Positions 1-8,576 of a DNA stretch of 64,000 nucleotides are shown here, piece after piece. The stretch's first letter is position 1, and every line of letters begins with the position of its first letter. Source of the stretch: Acinetobacter gandensis (GTDB lineage Bacteria; Pseudomonadota; Gammaproteobacteria; Pseudomonadales; Moraxellaceae); contig NZ_LZDS01000005.1 in the NCBI RefSeq assembly GCF_001678755.1, positions 55,330-119,329 of the forward strand, written 5' to 3'. The notes beneath the pieces are model-generated. The model searched no databases, was not told the origin of the DNA, and worked only from the letters and a program-made list of their open reading frames with translations. The translations under genes were made by a program, and so were the position numbers.

Positions 1-214
1 TTTAAGCACTTGAGGTCTAAGCAGTTTATTTTCCAACAATAGATCTTAGTCGTATAAGCTGTGGGGAATAGAGCTAAATATAACAATTTATAGTGAAATA
101 TTACTGTATTAGAGTTATATAAAATCATGACATAGATAAATGCTATTGGTACTTTTTGCCAAAAGGCGTTTAATCAAGATGAGTGAATCATAGTTTTAGC
201 ATGAGTAAACAGCG

Positions 215-1009
215 ATGGATTACACCAATCATTTTAAACAGAAGCTAAAAACCGAACAGCAGATTGGTTTGTGGGTGGGCCTAGCGGATGCCTATGGAAC
301 TGAGATTGCAGCCAATGCAGGTTATGACTGGTTGTTAATTGATGGAGAACATGCGCCAAGTGATTTGCGTACCACATTGTCACAATTACAAAGTATTGCC
401 GCTTATCCTTCACAAGCAGTCGTACGACCACCAATTGGTAGCGTGCAACTGATTAAACAATTATTAGATATTGGTGCACAGACCCTGTTAATACCAATGA
501 TTGAGACCGTTGAACAGGCTGAATTGATGGTAAAAGCAGTGCGTTATCCACCCGAGGGTATACGTGGTGTAGGAGCGGCACTTGCACGTGCGACACGTTG
601 GAACAGCATCACAGACTACTATGCGACTGCACATGAAAATATTTGCCTATTGATTCAAATTGAGTCTGTAGAAGGGATAAAAAACCTAGACGAAATTTTA
701 AAAATTGAAGGCATTGATGGTGTATTTATTGGTGCTGTAGATTTGTCTGCAACGATGGGTTATCAAGGTAATCCAAATCATCCTGAAGTACAAAAAACAG
801 TCATTAATGCAATTCAACGTATTCGTGCCGCGGGGAAGGCAGCAGGGATATTATCAACCTTGCACGAAGCAACTCAAAAGTACTTGGAGCTCGGAACAGA
901 ATTTGTAGCTGTGGGCGTTGATACCAGTGTGTTAATGAACTCGCTAAAAGAATTGCTATCTAAATACAAAGCAGATGCGCCTATTGTAAAATCTGAAGGT
1001 GGTTATTAA
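215..1009 (+). CDS. HpcH/HpaI-family class II aldolase
   Basis: This 264-residue protein belongs to the HpaI/GarL/RhmA family of metal-dependent class II aldolases, which cleave 2-keto-3-deoxy acids to pyruvate plus an aldehyde. Visible family marks are LLIDGEHAP near residue 40 with the catalytic-type His, VVRPP near 70 with the conserved Arg, IQIESVEG near 148 with a metal-ligand Glu, and IGAVDLS near 173 with the Asp ligand. Length is typical (250-267). The ATG has no clear Shine-Dalgarno sequence. It stands alone, with a hairpin terminator just downstream and no catabolic partner in view, so the true substrate (4-hydroxy-2-oxoheptanedioate, keto-deoxy-glucarate or rhamnonate) cannot be decided. 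Confidence 0.85.
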   Translation: MDYTNHFKQKLKTEQQIGLWVGLADAYGTEIAANAGYDWLLIDGEHAPSDLRTTLSQLQSIAAYPSQAVVRPPIGSVQLIKQLLDIGAQTLLIPMIETVEQAELMVKAVRYPPEGIRGVGAALARATRWNSITDYYATAHENICLLIQIESVEGIKNLDEILKIEGIDGVFIGAVDLSATMGYQGNPNHPEVQKTVINAIQRIRAAGKAAGILSTLHEATQKYLELGTEFVAVGVDTSVLMNSLKELLSKYKADAPIVKSEGGY

Positions 1010-1038
1010 ATTTCTAAAATTTAAATACATATATATCT

Positions 1039-1067
1039 GAAAAAGCGGCTGATGAAGTCGCTTTTTC
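1039..1067 (+). terminator. Rho-independent terminator after the aldolase gene
   Basis: A 12-bp stem (GAAAAAGCGGCT paired with AGTCGCTTTTTC, one G-U pair) with a 5-nt loop and a T-rich right arm lies 30 nt past the aldolase stop codon. It is likely functional. The stretch from here to 1381 is very AT-rich; I see no other gene or site in it. Confidence 0.75.
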
Positions 1068-1381
1068 TATACTATAATTTTTGGTAGTGTTTAAAAGCTA
1101 ACAGCTAATTTAAGTTGTGAGTTATATTGATAAGACTATTTTTAGCAGATGCATGTTATATAAATTTGCTTTTTTGTTGGAAATGGTGTATAAAACGGCC
1201 ACTTCAGAGTAAGTATTGTTCTTACTATTTTTTTTAGCTTTTTGTGATTTATTTTTTCAGTCGTTTTAATTAATTTGAATCTGAAAATAATTGATGTACC
1301 CACATACTGTAACAACAGAAATATTATTAAATTTGTTTTTATTAATCTCTTCGCGTTCAATCACAAAAGCTCATATCATGA

Positions 1382-1606
1382 GTGAATATTTTGAAAAATT
1401 TAAATGAAAGTTATATCGCTACCGCTGTAAATGGTGGCGAAATCAGTGTGAAATTAATTCCGTTACAACGTAAGCAAAGTACACCGAATGGTTTTATTAT
1501 GGTGGATGTTGGTCAAATGGTTGAGCTTGAATCGGGACAAATTTTACCGTTAAATATGGATGGTAAAAGTTTCTATACAGGCATTAATCAAATGTATCGT
1601 TTGTAA
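1382..1606 (+). CDS. small conserved-looking protein of unknown function
   Basis: The reading frame gives 74 residues from a GTG, with a balanced, soluble composition and no signal peptide or membrane segment. I do not recognise the family. Neither this GTG nor nearby codons has a good ribosome binding site. An ATG at 1378 in another frame would encode MSEYFE before a stop. If one A were removed from the A5 run at 1394-1398, that ATG would join this frame smoothly (MSEYFENLNESY), so the annotated N-terminus may be wrong or the gene may carry a one-base insertion. It converges on lpxH, and a strong two-way terminator separates them. Confidence 0.5.
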   Translation: MNILKNLNESYIATAVNGGEISVKLIPLQRKQSTPNGFIMVDVGQMVELESGQILPLNMDGKSFYTGINQMYRL

Positions 1607-1635
1607 TAGAAATAAAAGTTTAAACTTAGTTCTAT

Positions 1636-1667
1636 AAAAAAGTGGTGTTTAATAACACCACTTTTTT
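1636..1667. terminator. bidirectional terminator between the 74-residue gene and lpxH
   Basis: A perfect 14-bp inverted repeat (AAAAAAGTGGTGTT / AACACCACTTTTTT, loop TAAT) has A-run and T-run flanks, so it can stop transcription on both strands. It overlaps the last codons and stop of lpxH. Confidence 0.9.
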
Positions 1668-2368
1668 AATTCTAGGGAGTGGATGGTTTGTTCAAGCTGA
1701 ATTTCTAAAATCTGCGCTTCATGTTCACGCCAATCACCTAGAACGATTCGTTTTTTATCTTGTATCTGATGAATATTTGGGCGATGCGTATGTCCATGAA
1801 TCAATACATCGACATTTTCTAGCGCCAAATTTACAGCTTGTGCATTTACATCCATAATGTCATAGGACTTCACTTGCTTGGTTTCGGCACTTTTTTTACG
1901 GAAGCCATTGGCAATTTTTTGCCTGAAGCTCAGCGGCAGACTTTTTAAAAAGCCGAGTAAAAGTGGATTGCGAATAATCTTTCGAAATTTCTGGTAAGAC
2001 ACATCATCGGTACAGAGTAAGTCACCATGTTCTAAACGGATTTTGATTGTCCCAATGCTTAGATGATCAATGTCTTGAAGTAAATGGCCGTTAAATTTAT
2101 CTAAGAATTTTTGACCCAGTGCAAAATCACGATTGCCGACTTGAAAGTAAATTTGATTGTTAGCTTCGGTAAAAACTTTTAAGGCATGAATGATTTCGTC
2201 TAACCACGGGGCAGTGAAGTCATCACCAATCCATGCATTAAACCAGTCGCCTAAAATATAAAGCTGGGTATTTTGATTTTTGTATTGATCTAACAAAGCT
2301 AAAAACCCCCGAACGAGTCGAGGGTGTTCAGGTGACAAATGTAAATCAGAGATAAACAGATAGGTCAC
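1649..2368 (-). CDS. lpxH: UDP-2,3-diacylglucosamine diphosphatase LpxH
   Basis: LpxH hydrolyses UDP-2,3-diacylglucosamine to lipid X and UMP in lipid A synthesis, at the inner face of the cytoplasmic membrane. The calcineurin-type metallophosphatase signature is present in order: SDLHLSPEHPRL at the N-terminus, GDWFNAWIGDD near residue 45, GNRDF near 78 and HGHTHRP near 200. I start it at GTG 2368 (240 residues), because AAGGAAAAG lies just upstream and the family begins right at (M/V)TYLFISDLHL; the frame stays open upstream to 2422, but that adds a non-family tail. It lies downstream of ppiB on the same strand with a hairpin between. Confidence 0.9.
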   Translation of the reverse strand: MTYLFISDLHLSPEHPRLVRGFLALLDQYKNQNTQLYILGDWFNAWIGDDFTAPWLDEIIHALKVFTEANNQIYFQVGNRDFALGQKFLDKFNGHLLQDIDHLSIGTIKIRLEHGDLLCTDDVSYQKFRKIIRNPLLLGFLKSLPLSFRQKIANGFRKKSAETKQVKSYDIMDVNAQAVNLALENVDVLIHGHTHRPNIHQIQDKKRIVLGDWREHEAQILEIQLEQTIHSLELKKWCY

Positions 2369-2390
2369 GGATCTTTTCCTTAGCATCCTC

Positions 2391-2416
2391 AAGGTTTCTC
2401 TAGATAGAGAAACCTT
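2391..2416. other. perfect hairpin in the lpxH leader
   Basis: AAGGTTTCTC (2391-2400) and GAGAAACCTT (2407-2416) form a perfect 10-bp stem with a 6-nt loop, between ppiB and lpxH. Only the plus-strand side carries a T-run after the stem (TTTTTC). On the minus strand, in which both genes are read, it would sit in the lpxH 5' leader about 25 nt before the start codon and is not a normal terminator there. Confidence 0.6.
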
Positions 2417-2477
2417 TTTCATTACTCCATTTTAAAGCGATGCTTTAAAACTCATAAAGAATGGAGAGGACGTTTTT

Positions 2478-2987
2478 TTATTCAGAAATGATTTTAGCTG
2501 ATTCGATCACAACGTTCTCAAGAGGAACGTCTGCGTGGTAGCCACGGTTACCAGTACGAACGCCTTTGATCGCATCAACAACGTCAAGACCTTCAGTTAC
2601 TTTACCAAATACTGCATAACCCCAACCTTGTGCTGTTTTACCAGTGTGGTTAAGGAAAGAGTTGTTTTTCACATTAATGAAGAACTGAGCTGAAGCAGAG
2701 TGAGGTGCTTGTGTACGAGCCATAGCAATTGTGCCAGCTTCGTTGCTTAAACCGTTGTCAGCTTCGTTTTCAATAGAATCACGAGTCGTTTTTTCTTTGA
2801 AGTTTTCATCCATGCCACCGCCTTGGATCATGAAACCATCAATTACACGGTGGAAAATAACGCCGTCATAGAAACCGTCACGAACATACTGTAAGAAGTT
2901 TTCAGCAGTTTTAGGTGCTTTTTCAGTGTTAAGCTCAAGAACAATACGACCTTTATTGGTGTTTAATTCAACTTGAGGAAAACTCAT
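2478..2987 (-). CDS. ppiB: peptidyl-prolyl cis-trans isomerase B (cyclophilin)
   Basis: This cytosolic cyclophilin-type isomerase catalyses cis-trans isomerisation of proline peptide bonds. The core motifs are intact: [13 protein letters not shown] near residue 45, [17 protein letters not shown] near 90 with the catalytic-surface Gln and Phe, and [18 protein letters not shown] near 118. At 169 residues it matches the family. There is no signal peptide, which distinguishes it from periplasmic PpiA. AGGAGATT precedes the ATG. It is divergent from glnS across 166 bp. Confidence 0.95.
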   Translation of the reverse strand: MSFPQVELNTNKGRIVLELNTEKAPKTAENFLQYVRDGFYDGVIFHRVIDGFMIQGGGMDENFKEKTTRDSIENEADNGLSNEAGTIAMARTQAPHSASAQFFINVKNNSFLNHTGKTAQGWGYAVFGKVTEGLDVVDAIKGVRTGNRGYHADVPLENVVIESAKIISE

Positions 2988-3153
2988 TGTGTAATCTCCT
3001 ATACATGGACATGAAAGCCATGGGTTTTTTGGTTGTGAGAAGCATAAGCAAACTGTAAACTACAAGGCAAGTAAAAACGTTACTTTCTTTGTTAAAAATG
3101 AAGAAAAGCGTTTTAATTGTCCTATTTTTCAATTTATAAGTGATTTTATTACC

Positions 3154-4881
3154 ATGAAGCCAAATGATGTTGTTTCATCCCTGCCTAACAATCCGACAAT
3201 AAATAGCAATGCCCCTGTCGAAGCTGCGCAGCAGGAACAACAGCCTGGCTTAGACTTTGTACGTCAGGTCATTACTGATGATTTATCTGCCGGTCGTACC
3301 CAGAAAGTGGTGACACGTTTCCCGCCAGAACCAAATGGTTATCTACATATTGGTCATGTTAAAGCGATTTGCTTAAACTTCGGTATTGCAGATGAGTTCA
3401 ATGGTTTATGTAACCTGCGTTTTGATGATACGAACCCAGATGCTGAAGAACAAGAATATGTAGATGGTATTGCCAACGATGTGAAATGGTTAGGCTTTGA
3501 GTGGAACGGCGAGCCACGTTATGCATCAAGCTATTTTGATCAGCTTTATACTTGGGCAGTTCAATTGATTGAACAAGGCGATGCTTATGTCGATTTGCAG
3601 TCACCAGAAGAAATTCGTTTAAACCGTGGTAACTTCGTAGAACCAGGAAAAAACTCACCACAACGTGATGCTTCTGTAAAAGAAAACCTTGCGCGTTTTG
3701 AGCAGATGCGTAACGGCGAGTTAGGTGAAGGTCAGGCTGTCCTTCGTGCCAAAATTGATATGACATCACCTAACATTCATATGCGTGATCCTATCTTGTA
3801 CCGTATTTTACATTCAGAACATCACCAAACTGGTGATAAGTGGAAAATGTATCCAATGTACGACTATGCGCATCCTTTATCAGATGCCATTGAAGGCGTA
3901 ACGCACTCACTTTGTACATTAGAATTTGTTGATCACCGTCCATTCTACGATTGGGTTGTAGAAAAAGTTAAATCACCAGCTGTACCGCGTCAGTATGAGT
4001 CAAGCCGTTTAAATGTCGATTACACCATTACCTCTAAGCGTAAATTACGTAAATTGGTTGAAGGCGGATTTGTAAATGGTTGGGATGATCCACGTATGCC
4101 AACTGTTGTCGGTATGCGTCGTCGTGGTTTTACACCTGAAGGTCTACGTGACTTCTGTAAGCGTGTTGGCGTTACTAAAGTTGATGGTAGTATTGTTGAT
4201 GTTGCAATGCTCGAATATTGCATCCGTCAGTCTTTAGAAAATACTGCTGCTCGTGGTATGGCTGTGTTAAATCCACTAAAAGTGACTTTAACCAACTTGC
4301 CTGAAGCAATGGATTTAAGCCATGCGCGCCATCCAAACGTAGATATGGGCGACCGTATCATTCCATTGACACAAGATATTTACATTGACCGTAAAGACTT
4401 TGAAGAAGTGGCACCGAAAGGCTTTAAACGTCTTATTCCGGGCGGTGAAGTACGTTTACGTCATGCTTATGTGATTAAGTGTGATGAAGTGATTAAAGAC
4501 GCGAATGGTGAAGTGGTTGAGCTGAAATGTTCAATTGATCCTGAAACTTTAGGTAAAAACCCTGAAGGCCGTAAAGTGAAAGGTGTCGTGCATTGGGTTT
4601 CTGCGAGTAAAGGTGTTGCAGCTGAAGTTCGTATTTACGACCGTTTATTTACAGAATCTGATCCTGAAGTAGGTGATGACTTCCTCGCTAACTTAACACC
4701 TGAATCATTAAAAGTGGTTCAAGCTGTGATTGAGCCTACGCTAGCTGAAGCTAAACCTGAAGATCGTTTCCAGTTCGAACGTGAAGGCTACTTTGTTGCA
4801 GATCAATATGATCATACAAGCGAAAAACCTGTGTTTAACCGTATTTTGGACTTAAAAGATAGCTTTAAGCCAGCTAAATAA
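3154..4881 (+). CDS. glnS: glutamine--tRNA ligase
   Basis: GlnRS is a class I aminoacyl-tRNA synthetase that charges tRNA-Gln. The HIGH signature is seen in [16 protein letters not shown] near residue 60, and the KMSKS-type loop as [10 protein letters not shown] near 293. RFDDTNP and the C-terminal anticodon-binding beta-barrels (from about residue 350) are also recognisable. At 575 residues it is slightly longer than the E. coli enzyme because of an extra N-terminal stretch of about 30 low-complexity residues, so initiation somewhat downstream cannot be excluded. It is a single gene closed by a UUCG terminator. Confidence 0.96.
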   Translation: MKPNDVVSSLPNNPTINSNAPVEAAQQEQQPGLDFVRQVITDDLSAGRTQKVVTRFPPEPNGYLHIGHVKAICLNFGIADEFNGLCNLRFDDTNPDAEEQEYVDGIANDVKWLGFEWNGEPRYASSYFDQLYTWAVQLIEQGDAYVDLQSPEEIRLNRGNFVEPGKNSPQRDASVKENLARFEQMRNGELGEGQAVLRAKIDMTSPNIHMRDPILYRILHSEHHQTGDKWKMYPMYDYAHPLSDAIEGVTHSLCTLEFVDHRPFYDWVVEKVKSPAVPRQYESSRLNVDYTITSKRKLRKLVEGGFVNGWDDPRMPTVVGMRRRGFTPEGLRDFCKRVGVTKVDGSIVDVAMLEYCIRQSLENTAARGMAVLNPLKVTLTNLPEAMDLSHARHPNVDMGDRIIPLTQDIYIDRKDFEEVAPKGFKRLIPGGEVRLRHAYVIKCDEVIKDANGEVVELKCSIDPETLGKNPEGRKVKGVVHWVSASKGVAAEVRIYDRLFTESDPEVGDDFLANLTPESLKVVQAVIEPTLAEAKPEDRFQFEREGYFVADQYDHTSEKPVFNRILDLKDSFKPAK

Positions 4882-4951
4882 TACCTGTGTGTGAAATTGA
4901 TATGAGCCCGAAATGTGAGAGTGCATAAAGGCTCATTATGTTTTCGCTAAG

Positions 4952-4981
4952 ATAAAAGCCCAACTTCGGTTGGGCTTTTAT
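4952..4981 (+). terminator. UUCG-loop terminator after glnS
   Basis: A perfect 13-bp stem (ATAAAAGCCCAAC / GTTGGGCTTTTAT) closed by a TTCG tetraloop, with A- and T-rich sides that allow action on both strands. It separates glnS from the bestrophin-like gene. Confidence 0.9.
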
Positions 4982-5026
4982 CTGCTTCGGATTTTGATTT
5001 CTCACGCATTTAAGGGATCTATCACC

Positions 5027-5937
5027 GTGATCATCCGTAATAAAAATAACAGTTTCAAATTACTCTTTGCTTGGCATGGCACAATTTTGCCAAAAGTAAT
5101 GCCTGCACTGATGGTGGTGGTTTGTTTATCTGCATTATTGGTATATTTAAGTGCAGCGCATTTTTTGATGTTGCCTGAAGTACCAGCAATAGGTTTTACG
5201 ATTTTTGGTGTGATTCTTTCAATATTTTTAAGTTTTAGAAATACGGCATGTTATGACCGTTGGTGGGAAGGTGTAAACTTTGGGGCGCTTTAATTGCCAA
5301 TACACGGCATATTATCCGAGATAGTTATGTGTTAGATGACAATCAGCGTAAGGTCTTAATGTACCGTGTCATGCTATTTTGTTATTTATTACGAGATCGT
5401 TTACGCCACCAGAGCCAGCCTATCGCGCATTTTCAAGATAAGGTTCAACTGACAGCCGAACAGTGGCAGCAATGTACTCAACATATCAATGCGCCACAGT
5501 ACTTATTGGAAATAATTCAAAAGAACTTAGTTCAGAACTATAAGCAGGGACAAATCAGCGATATTATTTATAGCACTTTAACCCGACATACCGTTGCGAT
5601 GGGAGATATCCATGCAGGTTGTGACCGAATTATGAGTACACCATTACCATTTTCATATTCGGTGCTATTACATCGGGCGGTATATTCATTTTGTTTGATT
5701 TTGCCTTTTAGTTTGGAAGCTAGTCTAGGCATCTGGACACCTGTGATCGTGGCTTTAATCGCTTACTTATTTTTAGGTTTAGACGCTTTGAGTGCAGAAC
5801 TCGAAGAACCTTTTGGACTACAAGAAAATGACTTACCGCTTGACTCTATCGTGAGAAATATCGAGCGTGAAATGTTAAGTAGTTTGAATGAAGAATTGCC
5901 GCCTGTAATTGAGCCACATAACAGTAACTTATGCTAA
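5027..5937 (+). pseudogene. bestrophin-like (UPF0187/YneE family) membrane protein gene, frameshifted
   Basis: Two overlapping frames together encode one bestrophin-family protein, a family of pentameric anion or cation channels. The first part, from GTG 5027 with AAGGGA upstream, reads VIIRNKNNSFKLLFAWHG and carries the family block FRNTACYDRWWEG. It then runs into VNFGAL and a stop. The next frame resumes with CKLWGALIANTRH. Family members have WWEGRKLWG here, and one missing base at 5272/5273 (GGTGTAAA instead of, for example, GGTCGTAAA) explains the break exactly. The C-terminal part keeps its hydrophobic segments and the PFGLQENDLPLD-type end. The gene is a pseudogene unless the lost base is a sequencing error. 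Confidence 0.8.
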
Positions 5938-5946
5938 ACCTAGAAT

Positions 5947-6867
5947 TTATTTAGCTAAATTGGGTGAAATAAACCACGGAAAGTCATGTTGGAAATACTG
6001 CTCTAAATGTTGGATTAAGGCCTGAACTTTTACGGGTACAAAATTTCGATGAGGGATAACTGCATAGATAGCGGTACTTTGGACTTGCAAGCTCGGCAGA
6101 ATTTGAATGAGACGGCCAGATTGCAGGTCATTGTCTACATGCCATAAAGAATGATTCGAAATACCTAAACCTGCCAGTGCAGCTTGGCGCACACCTTCAC
6201 CCGAATTAATTTGATAATGACCTGAGACAGGGATTTGAATGACCTGCTGCTCTTGAACAAAATTCCAAGTTTGCATTAGCCCCTTGGGATATTTTTGTAA
6301 GATACAGTTGTGCCGAGATAAATCATCTAGCGTTTTTGGTTCGCCCGTCTGTGCAATATAGCTTGGCGATGCACACAGAATACGTTTATTTAAACTCAGC
6401 GGTTTAGCAATTAATGATGAGCTCTCAAGTTGTCCAATACGAATGGCAAGATCGATCCCTGAACTGATTAAATCTAAGTTCTGATCTGTTTGTTCAATAT
6501 CTAAAGTTAAATTTGAATGTTTTTGAGCAAACGCTGCGAATGCTTGGCTGAGAATACGATTGCCAAAGACTTCAGAGCACGTGATTTTAAGCGTGCCATA
6601 AAGTACTAGCGGCTGAGTATTCAATTGATTAAGTAATGAATTAAATTGTTGGAGTAGTGGATGACCTTGTTCAAGCAACATCGCACCTTCTTGTGTCAGG
6701 TGAAGCTGTCGCGTGGTGCGATGAAAAAGCCGAACTTTTAAATGTTGTTCGAGTCGCATAAGGCGGGCACTGGCAACTGAAACTGAAATGTTGGCTTCAT
6801 TGGCGGCCTGGCTGATTGAACTCAGTATTGCCATACGGCTAAATAGATTAAAGTCTTCAGTCTGCAT
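5947..6867 (-). CDS. LysR-type transcriptional regulator
   Basis: This 306-residue LTTR has an N-terminal winged helix-turn-helix (FSRMAILSSISQAANEANIS...SARLMRLEQHLKVRLFHRTTRQLHLT) followed by a substrate-binding domain of the CrgA/DsdC-like type (GTLKITCSEVFGNRIL, LDLISSGIDLAIRIGQL). I use the ATG at 6867; an in-frame TTG at 6882 would add five residues. Neither has a strong ribosome binding site. It is divergent from the aldo/keto reductase at 6965 across about 97 bp, the classic layout in which the LTTR controls the divergent gene and itself. The inducer is unknown. Confidence 0.88.
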   Translation of the reverse strand: MQTEDFNLFSRMAILSSISQAANEANISVSVASARLMRLEQHLKVRLFHRTTRQLHLTQEGAMLLEQGHPLLQQFNSLLNQLNTQPLVLYGTLKITCSEVFGNRILSQAFAAFAQKHSNLTLDIEQTDQNLDLISSGIDLAIRIGQLESSSLIAKPLSLNKRILCASPSYIAQTGEPKTLDDLSRHNCILQKYPKGLMQTWNFVQEQQVIQIPVSGHYQINSGEGVRQAALAGLGISNHSLWHVDNDLQSGRLIQILPSLQVQSTAIYAVIPHRNFVPVKVQALIQHLEQYFQHDFPWFISPNLAK

Positions 6868-6964
6868 TTTCAAAAAAATCAAGAAAGTATTTCTAGATAT
6901 TCATAGTTTTTCAAATAATGTTCAGTACTTATTCTGTGTATAAATTCAACACAGGACAGTAAAA

Positions 6965-8020
6965 ATGAACTATCGAAATTTAGGTCTATCTGGCTTACTT
7001 GTATCAGAGTTTGGCTTTGGTGCCGGTACTTTTGGTGGGCAAGGCCCGATATTTTCAGCTTGGGGACAGGCCAACTTAGCAGAAGCACAAAGGATGATTG
7101 ATCTTTGTATAGATCATGGGGTGAACGATTTTGACACCGCAGATGCATATTCCAATGGAGTATCTGAGCAGATGTTGGGTAAATTGCTTGGGTTGAAACG
7201 CCAAGACGTTATTATTTCCAGCAAAGTTGGAATACGGTTACAAGACGGAATAAATCAAGGTGGGTATTCAAGAGGCTATTTAATAGCGGCCGTCGATGCC
7301 TCTTTAAAACGATTAGCTACAGATTATATTGATGTTTTACAACTGCATCAGTTTGACAGTATGACATCGCTTGAACAGTTGATGAGCACGCTTAATGATT
7401 TGGTTCGAAGTGGCAAAGTTCGTTATATCGGCGCTTCGAATTTTTCTGGTTGGCAATTGATGAAAGCGCAATCAATCTCACAGCAACAAGGCTATGAGAA
7501 ATTAAGTGTGCATCAAGTATATTATTCTTTAATTGGGCGAGATTATGAATGGGAGCTCATGCCGGCACAACACGATCAGCATATTGGTGCCGTGGTGTGG
7601 AGTCCTCTAGGCTGGGGGCGCTTAACGGGGAAATTTGATCGTGAACATGCAATACCTCAGCAAAGTCGATTACATGAAACAGCGCAATTTGCCCCGCCTG
7701 TAAACCAAGAAAGATTATTTGCTGTGCTCGATGTGATGAATGAAATCGCCCTAGAAACACAGCGTTCGATACCGCAGATTGCTTTAAATTGGCTCAAAAC
7801 ACGTCCAACGATTTCTAGTATTTTGATTGGTGCGCGCAATGAAAAACAACTAATCGATAACCTTGCGGCTCTAGAATGGTCATTAACTTTAGAGCAGTTA
7901 GAGCGACTAAACCGTGTGAGTGCAGTCTATCCGCCGTATCCATACTATCCGTATTGGAATGGGCAATTTAGCGAAAAAAATCCAACTTTGGTGTCTTCGC
8001 AATTCATACATACAAATTGA
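6965..8020 (+). CDS. aldo/keto reductase
   Basis: This 351-residue NADP(H)-dependent oxidoreductase has a TIM-barrel AKR fold. The catalytic tetrad is visible as FDTADAYSNG (Asp, Tyr) near residue 56, ISSKVG (Lys) near 86 and DVLQLHQFD (His) near 127. The cofactor region is IGASNFSGWQ and a late ILIGARNEKQL. It resembles the YajO/Tas-like AKR branch. AGGAC precedes the ATG. The gene faces the LysR regulator and is probably controlled by it; the physiological carbonyl substrate cannot be deduced. Confidence 0.88.
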   Translation: MNYRNLGLSGLLVSEFGFGAGTFGGQGPIFSAWGQANLAEAQRMIDLCIDHGVNDFDTADAYSNGVSEQMLGKLLGLKRQDVIISSKVGIRLQDGINQGGYSRGYLIAAVDASLKRLATDYIDVLQLHQFDSMTSLEQLMSTLNDLVRSGKVRYIGASNFSGWQLMKAQSISQQQGYEKLSVHQVYYSLIGRDYEWELMPAQHDQHIGAVVWSPLGWGRLTGKFDREHAIPQQSRLHETAQFAPPVNQERLFAVLDVMNEIALETQRSIPQIALNWLKTRPTISSILIGARNEKQLIDNLAALEWSLTLEQLERLNRVSAVYPPYPYYPYWNGQFSEKNPTLVSSQFIHTN

Positions 8021-8040
8021 ATGTTTAATTCATCAATAAC

Positions 8041-8086
8041 AAATCAGTGATAGCGATATTTGGAACGTCTGTGCTATCACTGATAG
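8041..8086. promoter_or_regulatory. pair of tet-operator-like palindromes
   Basis: The right site, CTATCACTGATAG at 8074-8086, is a perfect 6+1+6 palindrome and equals the core of the Tn10 tetO2 operator (established knowledge of TetR operators). The left site, AAATCAGTGATAG at 8041-8053, matches the reverse complement of the same core at 11 of 13 positions. Seen together they also form a perfect 12-bp inverted repeat (8043-8054 with 8073-8084). Centres are 33 bp apart, close to three helical turns. They lie just upstream of the SRPBCC gene, so binding by a TetR-family repressor is the simplest reading. No TetR gene is in the window. Confidence 0.55.
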
Positions 8087-8106
8087 AAAACAACGCAGGA
8101 TAAAAC

Positions 8107-8574
8107 ATGAGTACTGTGATCGAAACGCAAATGCTAATCCGAAAATCCGTCAATATTGTGTTTAATGCTTTTGTTGATCCTTTAATTACCACTCAGTTTT
8201 GGTTTAATGAATCATCAGGATATTTAGAAGCAGGAAAAACAGTTCAGTGGTATTGGCCTAAATATAAGGCGTCAGCAGAGGTAAATGTTTTAAAGATTAA
8301 AGAAAATGAGTTAATTCAGATTGAGTGGGGAGAACCTAAAACCAAAGTAGATTTTATTTTTGAAAAAATCACCAGTATGCAGACCTATGTCAAAATTAGA
8401 AATTATGATAATCCTTTGCAGGATCAAGCGCTCATCGACTTCGTCATTGATAGTACAGGCGGTTTTACCACAGTATTGGATGCAGCTAAAATCTATTTAG
8501 AACATGATATCGTAGCAAAACTGGTTGAGGATAAATTTCCCCCATTTACAGAAGAAACTATGGCCAAAGCGTGA
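8107..8574 (+). CDS. SRPBCC/AHSA1-type (START-like) domain protein
   Basis: This 155-residue soluble protein has the pattern of the SRPBCC ligand-binding fold of the AHSA1/activator-of-Hsp90 type: an N-terminal strand with SVNIVFNAFVDPLITTQFWF, a central IEWGEPKTKVDFIFE strand pair, and a long C-terminal helix starting near GGFTTVLDAAKIYLEHD. Such proteins bind hydrophobic ligands or act in resistance and stress responses. No specific function can be assigned. The tet-operator-like pair upstream suggests ligand-inducible expression. It ends two bases before the convergent LRAT-domain gene. Confidence 0.7.
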   Translation: MSTVIETQMLIRKSVNIVFNAFVDPLITTQFWFNESSGYLEAGKTVQWYWPKYKASAEVNVLKIKENELIQIEWGEPKTKVDFIFEKITSMQTYVKIRNYDNPLQDQALIDFVIDSTGGFTTVLDAAKIYLEHDIVAKLVEDKFPPFTEETMAKA

Positions 8575-8576
8575 TA

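Noticed and set aside
1142..1360. 72-codon minus-strand frame in the AT-rich gap before the small gene at 1382
   Set aside because: Composition is that of random AT-rich sequence (runs of Ile, Lys, Leu) and there is no ribosome binding site. It also overlaps the probable promoter region.
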